NCBI RefSeq assembly: GCF_015752155.1
Contig: NZ_JADOVI010000021.1
Span: 1-39,516, forward strand
Direction of reading: 5' to 3'
Origin: Cryobacterium sp. MP_M3
Lineage (GTDB): Bacteria > Actinomycetota > Actinomycetes > Actinomycetales > Microbacteriaceae
DNA length: 39,516 nucleotides
In this document: positions 15,520 through 22,713 of the stretch, one piece after another
How the letters are laid out: each line of letters begins with the position of its first letter
Position numbering within the stretch: position 1 is the stretch's first letter
Program-made: the position numbers and the translations under genes
Notes under the pieces: generated by a model
Told to the model about the DNA's origin: nothing
The model's input: only the letters and a program-made list of their open reading frames with translations
Databases searched by the model: none

Positions 15520-15822
15520 ATGGACGCGCTGACGGATGAGGCAACAGGCCGCTACCTCGTGATGACGGAATCCGGTAGCAGCTACACCCTCGACTTCAAC
15601 CGGCGTCTGTTTCGGCGAACGACAAATTCGACTCTCGTGGCTCGTCGTGGCCTCCGCCGCGACGGCGAGGACGTCGACCTTGTCGAGGTCATTCAGTGCC
15701 GTCTGGGCAAGCCCCTTCTGTTGCTGATCAACCTGTGGGTTCCAGGCGTCTGGTTCACAACACGCGAATCCACCCCCGTCGTCCGTATCGAACCGCTGCC
15801 TGAGGATTCGGGCACGCCATGA
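15520..15822 (+). CDS. Small beta-rich protein, first gene of the recombinase/transposase unit
   Basis: A 100-aa protein of unknown family. Residues 10-32 read as beta strands (GRYLVMTESGSSYTLDF) followed by basic stretches, then a Cys at about 60 and a hydrophobic LLLLINLW near 66-73 that is too short to be a membrane segment. The ATG at 15520 is chosen because GGAG lies 4 nt upstream. Upstream codons in the same frame have no support. Its stop overlaps the start of the first recombinase-like gene (ATGA), so the two are translationally coupled. It may be an accessory DNA-binding or regulatory protein of the element. That is inference from position only. Confidence 0.65.
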   Translation: MDALTDEATGRYLVMTESGSSYTLDFNRRLFRRTTNSTLVARRGLRRDGEDVDLVEVIQCRLGKPLLLLINLWVPGVWFTTRESTPVVRIEPLPEDSGTP

Positions 15823-16724
15823 CCGCGGAGGCTGTTTTGCCGCTCGACTACCGGCCAATCAACGCCTTGCCCTATTGGGACACGATCGGCGAATTCGTCA
15901 CCGAGGCCGTCGATGACACCGCGAGCATCTCTGGTCGTGACAAGCGGTCGCTGTATCCGGCCACCGTGGCATTCGTGCTGTGGTGCTGGCAGAGCCGAGG
16001 CACACCGTTGGAACGGCCGCGCATCTTCCGCCGAGCCATCGTCGAAGAGTTCATCCATCTCGGCATGACGGCCTATGCCCGCGGCAGCAAAGCCACACAT
16101 CGGGCGACCCTGTCTCTCATGGTGGAGGCGCTGAACCCCTCCGAGGCGGTTCGCCTGCAGCGCGCAATCCCACGCTCGGCTCCGACGAGGCCCTACACAC
16201 GCGACGAGGTCGCAGCGCTCCACAGTTGGGCGGCAGCACAGGGCACACCACGACGCCACCGTGATGCCATTGCCCTCCTGGCTCTTGGGCTGGGCGCCGG
16301 CCTCGCCACTCGGGAAATCCTCGGAGCTCGGGTCACCGACTTGGATACCCGCGATGACCAGATGCACGTGATCGTGTGGGAGAGCCGTCCGCGCGTCGTT
16401 CCGATCCGCCTCGACTGGCAGCGCCCCCTTCGCCGAATCCTCGGAGATCTCGACCCGGCCGCGCTGATCTTCCGTCCGGGTCGAACAGGCGCAAGCCCAG
16501 GACAGATCACCGACTTCCTACTGAGGTCGCGCACCGAACTGGATGTACGACCCAGCCGGATGCGCACGACGTGGCTGCTCGAACATCTCCAAGCCGGCAC
16601 ACCTCCTCGAGAATTACTTCGGATTTCCGGACTGAAGAACCTCGCAGCCCTCGACAAAATCGCCGTATTTGCCCCCAAAACAGGGCACAGCATCACGTCG
16701 CACGCAGGCCGCAAATCGATCTGA
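15819..16724 (+). CDS. Tyrosine-recombinase-fold protein 1, catalytic residues missing
   Basis: This 301-aa protein has an N-terminal helical core-binding-like domain (residues 20-120) and a C-terminal domain with the recombinase pattern (YTRDEVAALHSWA near 126, then LGAGLATREILGARVTDLD). Aligned with XerD from this window, Arg I is Ala163, the HxxR motif is S246-x-x-R249, the second His is Leu272, and the nucleophile position in LDKIAVF is Ile281. No Tyr occurs anywhere after residue 126, so classic tyrosine recombination is ruled out for this protein alone. It is a paralogue of the next gene. Likely a structural or DNA-binding partner. The start overlaps the previous stop. Confidence 0.8.
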   Translation: MTAEAVLPLDYRPINALPYWDTIGEFVTEAVDDTASISGRDKRSLYPATVAFVLWCWQSRGTPLERPRIFRRAIVEEFIHLGMTAYARGSKATHRATLSLMVEALNPSEAVRLQRAIPRSAPTRPYTRDEVAALHSWAAAQGTPRRHRDAIALLALGLGAGLATREILGARVTDLDTRDDQMHVIVWESRPRVVPIRLDWQRPLRRILGDLDPAALIFRPGRTGASPGQITDFLLRSRTELDVRPSRMRTTWLLEHLQAGTPPRELLRISGLKNLAALDKIAVFAPKTGHSITSHAGRKSI

Positions 16725-16755
16725 TCAGGTATTTCAGTAGCGGCGGTGATGGGCG

Positions 16756-17814
16756 GTGTTTGGGAAGGGCCTCTGTCGCCGACAGCTTTGGGGACGCCCC
16801 ACGCACATAACGTTCGTGAACAGAAAAGACCAACTCAACGACATTTTCATTGCCGACTCGGCGACCTACGCGCACCTTCGCGCTTTGGACCCGGAGATTC
16901 CCGACTACGTGTGGGGAATCATCGTGCGGTTCAGGCCGCACGTCTCTCCCGTGCAATGGGAGGCCGTACGGGAGTTCACCATCGAGAACGCCGTGCGGAT
17001 GCAGCCGCGCACTTTCGACGCGACCCGTCGGCTCATGTCGATGTCGGCACGGTTTGCCGCCTGGGTGTGGACGACAACGGGCACGCCGCTCACCGTCGAC
17101 CGCGTGTACACGCAGAACAACGTGTCGCGGTATCTGCATGCGTGTCTACCGAAGCACTCTGAATCCCACCGCTGGGGATTTGTCCGGCAGGTCGGCACCG
17201 TTGCCGACACTCTCGCGGGCACCGGCATCAAACGTCTCCCGGCGCCTCACCCAGCCGGTCGTCGCCCCTTCACAGTCTCCGACGCCGCCACCATGCACAG
17301 CTGGGCCGCAAGCCTCACGACCGACCTGAAACGACGAAACGCCTGGGCCCTCCTCGGCCTCGCAGGTGGCGCCGGCCTCCGCGCAGACGAAATCATCGAC
17401 ACGCGAATCGGTGACATCGAAGTTGTCGCCGGACGGGTCTTCGTGAACATTCCCGGGAAGCGTCCCCGCCGAGTCCCGGTCATGCATCTCTGGAACCGCA
17501 CCCTGCTGCGCAGTATCCAGGACCGCACCAACCCCGATGACTTCGTTTTCCGCGGCTATCGCTGGGACGAATATCGGCCGCGGGTCATCCAGAGCTTCCT
17601 CTCCGAACATCCAGCCCGGGTGCGAGCCACCGTGTCCAGACTGCGCTCAACCTGGATCATCGCCCAAATCGACAACGGACTCCCGGTCCCTGTGCTCCTC
17701 GCCATCGCCGGGTTCGCCTCCGCCCAGAGCCTGGACAAGCACCTCGTGCATGCCAAACCAACGAACACAGACACCTACGTCGGCCTCATCATCGGCGAAG
17801 AAGTCGCCCGATGA
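16756..17814 (+). CDS. Tyrosine-recombinase-fold protein 2, nucleophile apparently replaced
   Basis: This 352-aa frame (332 aa if it starts at GTG 16816) is a paralogue of the preceding protein: both share GTPL near the middle of the N-domain, HSWAA, and GAGLxxxEI. Arg I is kept (GLRADE, R209), as is a basic GKRPRR stretch and Arg II (R297). The HxxR His is Ser294, the second His is Phe320, and the nucleophile position in LDKHLVH is His329. The only C-terminal Tyr is Y341, too far downstream for the usual helix. Neither start has a good ribosome binding site, and the first 20 residues look less protein-like. The stop overlaps the transposase start (ATGA). Confidence 0.8.
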   Translation: MFGKGLCRRQLWGRPTHITFVNRKDQLNDIFIADSATYAHLRALDPEIPDYVWGIIVRFRPHVSPVQWEAVREFTIENAVRMQPRTFDATRRLMSMSARFAAWVWTTTGTPLTVDRVYTQNNVSRYLHACLPKHSESHRWGFVRQVGTVADTLAGTGIKRLPAPHPAGRRPFTVSDAATMHSWAASLTTDLKRRNAWALLGLAGGAGLRADEIIDTRIGDIEVVAGRVFVNIPGKRPRRVPVMHLWNRTLLRSIQDRTNPDDFVFRGYRWDEYRPRVIQSFLSEHPARVRATVSRLRSTWIIAQIDNGLPVPVLLAIAGFASAQSLDKHLVHAKPTNTDTYVGLIIGEEVAR

Positions 17815-19736
17815 GCGCCGGCGACATCGACTACGCGTTCAACGGATACGAACCCGACCTCGGCGGAATGACGCAGGCCGAGGTCATGGGCCGCGGCCAC
17901 ATCCACCAACTCATTGACGACGCCACCGTGGCCCTCATGGAAGGCCGGGTTCGGAAGACCGGTGTCCTGGAGCGCCTGCAGGACTGGAGGGACGAAGATG
18001 CCGCCGCGTTCAGTATCGGCGGACGCCCTTCCCTCATCTCAGAACGAGCCATGCTCACCGGAATGCTACTGCTGGCCAAAGAGGGCACCGCGATGCACCT
18101 GACGTGCGTGCGTGACCTGTTCATGTTCCGCCTCAGCGACGCCTCCCGAACACTCCTCGGCCTGCAGGCCCCTTCGGCAGCTTTTGTCGGTCATATTGCG
18201 GAGAAGAACCGTTGGTACGCCAACACCAGCCGGGCCTTTCACCGCATCAACGACCTGATGGACCCCTTCCCTCAGGAACGCCGCCACTCCAAGACGTACA
18301 CCCAAATTCAGGAAATCCTCCGCGCGCACGACGGGGTGCTGGCCGACAAACGCAAAGCCCGATTGGACGAATTCACCAAGCTATTCCTGGTCATGACCTT
18401 CAACGAGCAGTCACGCGACATCCGCCGCGCCTCCAAGAAGGTCGATATTTCCTTTGACCAGACGTACGTCGGCGCCCCGACAAAAAGGGGGTACTCGCAC
18501 AAGACTCTCGCACAGCGAGTTGCAGACGAGGCCAAAGTCGAAGAAAAGCGAACCCTCAAGCCTGGTCCGGTGGATGCCTTCGTTGGCTGGCACGTCACGA
18601 CCGGTGAACGCGTCGACATGCCCAAAGGGGAAATCGACAACACTGCTCCAAACAAGAAAGCCGGATTCGCAAACTTCCGGTGGGGCTGGGAAATCAACAT
18701 CGCCGTCCGCGTCGACTCCGAAGCCCCCGGACAGCACAGGTTCCCCGGACTCGCCGTCGCTGCAACGATGAGCCTGCCCAACGTCCGCGTCGCCGAAGAA
18801 GCCGTCTCCCTCATGAGAGCGACCAAAGCCCTCGGGCTGGAGGCTGGCGTCGGGGACGCTGACAAACAATATTGGGCCAACTCGACGCCGGAACGACTCC
18901 ATGACGATGCGCTCAAAGAAGGCTTCACTCCATCAACTGACTACCGCATCACCAACTTGGGCGCCAAAGGCGGCTACCGCGGCGCCCGCTTCATCGAAGG
19001 CGGTACCTACTGCCCCGGAACCCCCGAACCGCTCCAAAACGCGACGAAGGAACTCCTGGGCAACATCATCGACACGGCGACCTACCGGGAGCGCATTAAG
19101 AGCCGCACCGCATTCCAGCTCCACGTCAAAGAGAAACCCGATGCAAAGGGCCGCGTCGTGCTGCGCTGCCCAGCCCTCGGTCCCAGCCCGACCGTGACCT
19201 GTCCCCTCCGGGAGCTACTCAAGACCGTGACGGACAAAGCCCGACCCGCGGTCGACGGGGCAGACCTGCCCGACTTTGCCGACAAGATCTGCACCCAGCA
19301 CTCCGTGGCCTTCGACACCGCACAGTTCGCGCGCACGGCGCAGGCCTTTGAATACGGCACCCCGGAATGGGACAAGTTCCACACCCACGCCCGCAACTCC
19401 ATCGAGTCACTGAACAACCAGATCAAGAGCGGCGGAACCGAAGACATCGAATCCGCCAGCCGCCGGCGCGTCCGAGGATTCGGCGCCGCTCAGATCATCG
19501 TCACCATCCTGCTGACGAACTTCAACCTGCGCAAAATTGCTGCCTTCATTAGCGACAAAATCAAAGACGACGCCAAGAAGCACGTCCATGGGGAACCCGC
19601 TGTCCGTCTGATTCGCCGACGCGACCGCGAATGGCACAACCCCTACACCGACACCTACCCGGTCGGCGTTATGCGGCCGAACAAGACCAAACACCCTGCA
19701 TCAGATGAGACCGGCGGACCACCGCTACGGACCTAA
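17811..19736 (+). CDS. Large DDE-type transposase-like protein
   Basis: This 641-aa protein has the hallmarks of an RNase H-fold transposase: D216 in DISFDQTYVG, D349/D351 in GVGDADKQYW, and E532 in ARNSIESLNNQIK followed by the basic RRRVRGFGAAQ helix. This is the D, D, E order with spacing large enough to hold an insertion. The insertion between D351 and E532 carries four Cys (401, 453, 464, 494; CPG, RCPA, TCPL, ICTQ) that could bind zinc, as in IS1182-like transposases (DDE_Tnp_1_6 family). The N-terminal 200 residues are helical, with GGRPSLISERAMLTGML resembling the start of such transposases. I recognise it as related to actinobacterial proteins found beside integrase pairs, but cannot name an IS family. 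It is translationally coupled to recombinase-like protein 2. Confidence 0.75.
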   Translation: MSAGDIDYAFNGYEPDLGGMTQAEVMGRGHIHQLIDDATVALMEGRVRKTGVLERLQDWRDEDAAAFSIGGRPSLISERAMLTGMLLLAKEGTAMHLTCVRDLFMFRLSDASRTLLGLQAPSAAFVGHIAEKNRWYANTSRAFHRINDLMDPFPQERRHSKTYTQIQEILRAHDGVLADKRKARLDEFTKLFLVMTFNEQSRDIRRASKKVDISFDQTYVGAPTKRGYSHKTLAQRVADEAKVEEKRTLKPGPVDAFVGWHVTTGERVDMPKGEIDNTAPNKKAGFANFRWGWEINIAVRVDSEAPGQHRFPGLAVAATMSLPNVRVAEEAVSLMRATKALGLEAGVGDADKQYWANSTPERLHDDALKEGFTPSTDYRITNLGAKGGYRGARFIEGGTYCPGTPEPLQNATKELLGNIIDTATYRERIKSRTAFQLHVKEKPDAKGRVVLRCPALGPSPTVTCPLRELLKTVTDKARPAVDGADLPDFADKICTQHSVAFDTAQFARTAQAFEYGTPEWDKFHTHARNSIESLNNQIKSGGTEDIESASRRRVRGFGAAQIIVTILLTNFNLRKIAAFISDKIKDDAKKHVHGEPAVRLIRRRDREWHNPYTDTYPVGVMRPNKTKHPASDETGGPPLRT

Positions 19737-19897
19737 CCGTCCCGCGACGGTCCACGTACTGCCCGAGAGGGCAAAACACCCAGCATTCGAGACAATCCGA
19801 CGAGCGCGAAAACACCTGAAAACACGCTCAGCAGCCGAGAAGACAACCACAACTCAAGAATCGCGACCAGAATCGGACGCGAGAAGCCCTTAAACCA

Positions 19898-19940
19898 GAA
19901 ATCGCTCCTGAGAATCCTCAGGAGCGATTTCTTTTTGTTT
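19898..19940 (+). terminator. Strong rho-independent terminator closing the element's operon
   Basis: A 15-bp perfect stem (GAAATCGCTCCTGAG / CTCAGGAGCGATTTC) with a 4-nt AATC loop is followed by TTTTTGTTT on the plus strand. It lies about 160 nt after the transposase stop and 45 nt left of the tRNA-Pro 3' end. The T run is on the plus strand, so it stops rightward transcription from the element before it enters the tRNA gene from the antisense side. Confidence 0.85.
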
Positions 19941-19984
19941 CGACCGGACCGTTTCGTGAACAGTTTCGCGAACGGCCCTGTGTG

Positions 19985-20058
<74 letters not shown>

Positions 20059-20348
20059 CCGCTCCCGCACGCGGTTTCAAGGAACAAAACCAGCAGGAGA
20101 CAACTCCGATAGCTTACCGCCTTCGGCGGGTGCTCGCGCACCGTTGGCGTCCCGCAATCGCGACGAAGACGGCTCAAGCCGAAAGCGGGAGGTAGGAATG
20201 GCACGTGCCGGCTGCCCGAGAGCGCGCGGAAAGGGCTCCCGGCAGATCGTTTCCGGGCCAATCCCCTGACCACGCATAGGAAACCCATAGACCGCGCCCG
20301 TAGCGTGACGCGAGGCTGGTCTCGGCCGCTCCCCCAACGAAGGAAAAC

Positions 20349-20825
20349 ATGTCCCGCAATAAATCTGACGTCCTGGCGAAAATTAACGTGCCGCTCGCAC
20401 TCCTGTGGCTGGCCGGGTTCGTCGTCACCGCGGTGGGCTACCTGGTGATGACGTCCTCGAATGCCGCCCAGGCCCAATTCGCCAGTTCGGGCTCGCAGGA
20501 CTACGCGACGTACTTCACGGCGCAGTCCGGCAGCACTCTCGGCACCACGCTGATGGGCGCCGGCGTGCTCGGGCTCCTTCTGGCGCTGGCTGCGCACGTC
20601 AAGACCCGCCCCGCCGAGATCGCTGAAGGCGGCGTGGTCGGCGCGGAGCCGGCTGAGGACTTCTTCGACGATGAACTCGACCTGTCCGGTGACGATCTCG
20701 ACGCCGACGAGATCAGCGCCGACGACGCACTCGAGACGACCGGCACGGCCGGGACCGACGACGAAGCCGCCGCCCTGGGCGAGGCCGGGGTCGCGCCCGA
20801 ACTGGAGCCGACGACCGCACGGTGA
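20349..20825 (+). CDS. Two-TM membrane protein with acidic tail, unknown function
   Basis: This 158-aa protein has two hydrophobic helices (about residues 14-35 and 64-83) joined by a short polar loop, then a long acidic, probably disordered tail rich in Asp, Glu and Ala (95-150). AAGGA lies just before the ATG. This looks like a small envelope protein of the kind common in Microbacteriaceae. No motif points to a function. It is the first gene on the conserved side of tRNA-Pro. Confidence 0.75.
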   Translation: MSRNKSDVLAKINVPLALLWLAGFVVTAVGYLVMTSSNAAQAQFASSGSQDYATYFTAQSGSTLGTTLMGAGVLGLLLALAAHVKTRPAEIAEGGVVGAEPAEDFFDDELDLSGDDLDADEISADDALETTGTAGTDDEAAALGEAGVAPELEPTTAR

Positions 20826-20898
20826 GCCGCCGAAATGAGCGTGCGGCGAGTTCGGTCCAAAACCCCCGTGCGCCGCCCTGACGCGGTAATTTGAACGC

Positions 20899-21492
20899 GT
20901 GACGCCGAACCCTGAGATCACCATCGCATCCGTCGAGACGGTGCCCTGGGACGACGTGCGCACCGTGTTCGGCAACCGCGGCGACCCGCACCGGTGCTGG
21001 TGCCAGTTCTTCAAGCTGCCCAACAAGGCGTGGGAGACCGCGGAACCCGCGCAGTGCGAGCAACTGCTGCAGGAACAGGTGCGCGCCAACGACCCGGCCC
21101 CCGGCGTGATCGCGTACCAGGGCGGCGAACCCGTGGGCTGGTGCGCGGTCGAGCCCCGGCCGAACTACCCAAGGCTGCGGCGGGCGAAGGTGGTCACCGA
21201 GGGCAGCCGGCAGGATGCCGACGACGCGTCGGTTTGGGCGGTCACCTGCTTCGTCGTGCGGGTCGGTTTTCGCCGGCACGGGATCGCGGCGGACCTGCTG
21301 GCCGGCGCGGTCGAGCAGGCGCGCCGGCTCGGCGCCCGGGTGATCGAGGGGTATCCGGTGGACACGGCTGAGCGGGTGAAGGCTCCGGCTGCGGAGTTGT
21401 ACCACGGGACGGTGTCGTTGTTTCTCGGCGCGGGGTTCGAGGTTGTGGCGCGACCGACGGGTGACCGGGCGGTGATGGAGCTGGTGCTGTAG
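20899..21492 (+). CDS. GNAT-family N-acetyltransferase
   Basis: This 197-aa protein carries a GNAT fold: VIAYQGGEPVGWCAVEPR (strands 2-4), VTCFVVRVGFRRHGIAADLLAGAV with the acetyl-CoA loop RRHGIA near residues 133-138, and a C-terminal SLFLGAGFEVV. The N-terminus with GDPHRCWCQFFKLP near 30-44 is typical of a GNAT subgroup in actinobacteria. Substrate unknown. The start is GTG at 20899. It converges with the minus-strand gene ending at 21566, and two short repeats lie between them. Confidence 0.88.
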   Translation: MTPNPEITIASVETVPWDDVRTVFGNRGDPHRCWCQFFKLPNKAWETAEPAQCEQLLQEQVRANDPAPGVIAYQGGEPVGWCAVEPRPNYPRLRRAKVVTEGSRQDADDASVWAVTCFVVRVGFRRHGIAADLLAGAVEQARRLGARVIEGYPVDTAERVKAPAAELYHGTVSLFLGAGFEVVARPTGDRAVMELVL

Positions 21493-21500
21493 GGGTCGGG

Positions 21501-21561
21501 GGTCTCGACAGGCTCGACCACCGGGCCGGGGCTCGTGGTCTCGACAGGCTCGACCACCGGG
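21501..21561. repeat. Two direct copies of a 25-bp dispersed repeat
   Basis: Identical 25-bp copies beginning GGTCTCGACAGGCTCGACCA occur at 21501-21525 and 21537-21561, 36 bp apart, between convergent genes. Each has partial dyad symmetry (GGTxTCGA / TCGAxCC), so it may form a weak hairpin. A copy with one mismatch lies inside a coding region at 37466-37487. Confidence 0.85.
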
Positions 21562-21565
21562 CGCG

Positions 21566-22480
21566 TCAGCGGAGCTGGCGCCAGGGCGAATAGTTCGGCA
21601 CTGACAGAGCGCCGGCGGCCCAACGCCGTTGCAGGGCACGCACGGCCCGGCAGCGCGGGAGGGTGGCTGTGTAGCGAAGCCGTTCCCGCGCGTTCGCGGC
21701 GGCGACGGCGGCCTGGGCCGGGGCCGATTGTTCGAGCGTGTAGACCAGGCGCAGGCAGTAATCTCGCGGCAGCAGGGCGCCGGGACCCAAGGTCAACAGG
21801 TAACCGGCGCCCTCCGCGGCCGCGTCCTCCGGCCCACGATCACTCGTGTCGAACTCGGCCGAGAAGATCCAGACCAGGCGGCGGTACAGGTGGAGAAGTT
21901 GCCCGGCGGTCGGCACGGCCGCCGTGAGCGTCGCGGCCGTCAGGTCGAGTTCGGCGGCGAGGCCGCGGAGAACCTGCTCGGCGCAGAGGGCCCCGGCGGG
22001 TTGGGCCCGGCGCTCGGCGTCCGCGGCTGTGGCCAGCCAGTTGGCGGCCCAGCGGTATTGCGCGGCCAGGTGGCGCACGGCGGCCTCGGTGACCTCGGCA
22101 TCCGCGGTCAGTTCCAGCTCGCAGACCAGGAGTTCGTCGCTGAAGCGGGCCCGCGGCCCCGACAGCGCGCCGGCGATGTCCCGGGCGTCGTCGTGCGACT
22201 CGGAGAGGCGCTCCCCCGCGTCCGGGTCGCCCGGTCGGGTCACGGCGTCGGGCAGCACGACTCGCAGCAGCGGGTACTCCTGCAGGGCCGCCGACCACAC
22301 GGCGCCGCGTGACGCCGGGGCGCCGGCGGCCGAGGCCACCAACACGGTCAGGGGCTCCTGCCGGGCGGAGAAGTGATTGTGCAGGTCGGCGCGCGGCATC
22401 TGGTCGTCGGCGCGGGCGCGCCGGGACCGGTTCGGCCAGGCGAGTGGGCGGGCAAGCGGCGAAGCTAGGGACTTTCGCAT
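21566..22480 (-). CDS. Hypothetical protein, Ala-rich and helical
   Basis: This 304-aa protein has a basic N-terminus (residues 1-25), then an Ala/Leu-rich helical body with no clear membrane segment or catalytic motif. Trp pairs in the middle (YRWAANWLATAADAE near 142) and LVWIFSAEFD near 207 are the most distinctive parts. AAGGA lies about 11 nt before the ATG. It stands alone between the convergent GNAT gene and the end of der. I do not recognise the family. Confidence 0.6.
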   Translation of the reverse strand: MRKSLASPLARPLAWPNRSRRARADDQMPRADLHNHFSARQEPLTVLVASAAGAPASRGAVWSAALQEYPLLRVVLPDAVTRPGDPDAGERLSESHDDARDIAGALSGPRARFSDELLVCELELTADAEVTEAAVRHLAAQYRWAANWLATAADAERRAQPAGALCAEQVLRGLAAELDLTAATLTAAVPTAGQLLHLYRRLVWIFSAEFDTSDRGPEDAAAEGAGYLLTLGPGALLPRDYCLRLVYTLEQSAPAQAAVAAANARERLRYTATLPRCRAVRALQRRWAAGALSVPNYSPWRQLR

Positions 22481-22654
22481 GGGGACGCATCCTTGACGTG
22501 GGACGGTGCACCGGAAGTTCGGGTTCCGGCGGAATGCGCCGGCCCCGCGGTGAGCGAAGCCGACTCAAGGGAATCTAGGGCAGTTCGACGCCGGGCGACA
22601 CTCCCCCAAGGGGGGAACGGCCGGTCGCACGGTGAAACCGGACGTGCGGGCACG

Positions 22655-22699
22655 GAAAAGGCCGGGCATCCGTGGACTGAATCCACGGCTGCCCGGCCT
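22655..22699 (-). terminator. Terminator of the der operon
   Basis: On the minus strand, arms AGGCCGGGCA...CCGTGG and their complement form a stem of about 17 bp with one mismatch, followed by TTTTCC. It lies 15 nt past the der stop. It ends the long minus-strand core block and is a classic rho-independent terminator. Confidence 0.88.
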
Positions 22700-22713
22700 C
22701 GGCCGGTGCGGCG

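Larger units (their letters stand above)
15520..19736 (+). mobile_element. Putative four-gene mobile element (small protein, two recombinase-fold proteins, DDE-like transposase)
   Basis: Four plus-strand genes are linked by ATGA overlaps (first to second, third to fourth) and one 31-nt gap. The composition, two paralogous tyrosine-recombinase-fold proteins followed by a DDE-like transposase, marks it as a mobile unit. I could not find convincing terminal inverted repeats or a target duplication by eye in 15332-15519 or 19737-19897, so the outer ends are not defined and the coordinates give only the coding span. It is bounded on the right by a terminator and then tRNA-Pro. Confidence 0.6.

Noticed and set aside
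19705..19893. 62-codon plus-strand frame overlapping the transposase end
   Set aside because: It lacks a clear ribosome binding site, is very basic and polar, and overlaps the conserved gene in another frame. A real small gene is not excluded.
15332..19984. Terminal inverted repeats or tRNA-like att duplications around the four-gene element
   Set aside because: I compared the left (15332-15519) and right (19737-19984) flanks by eye in both orientations and saw only short GTTTTC-type matches, below what would be convincing.
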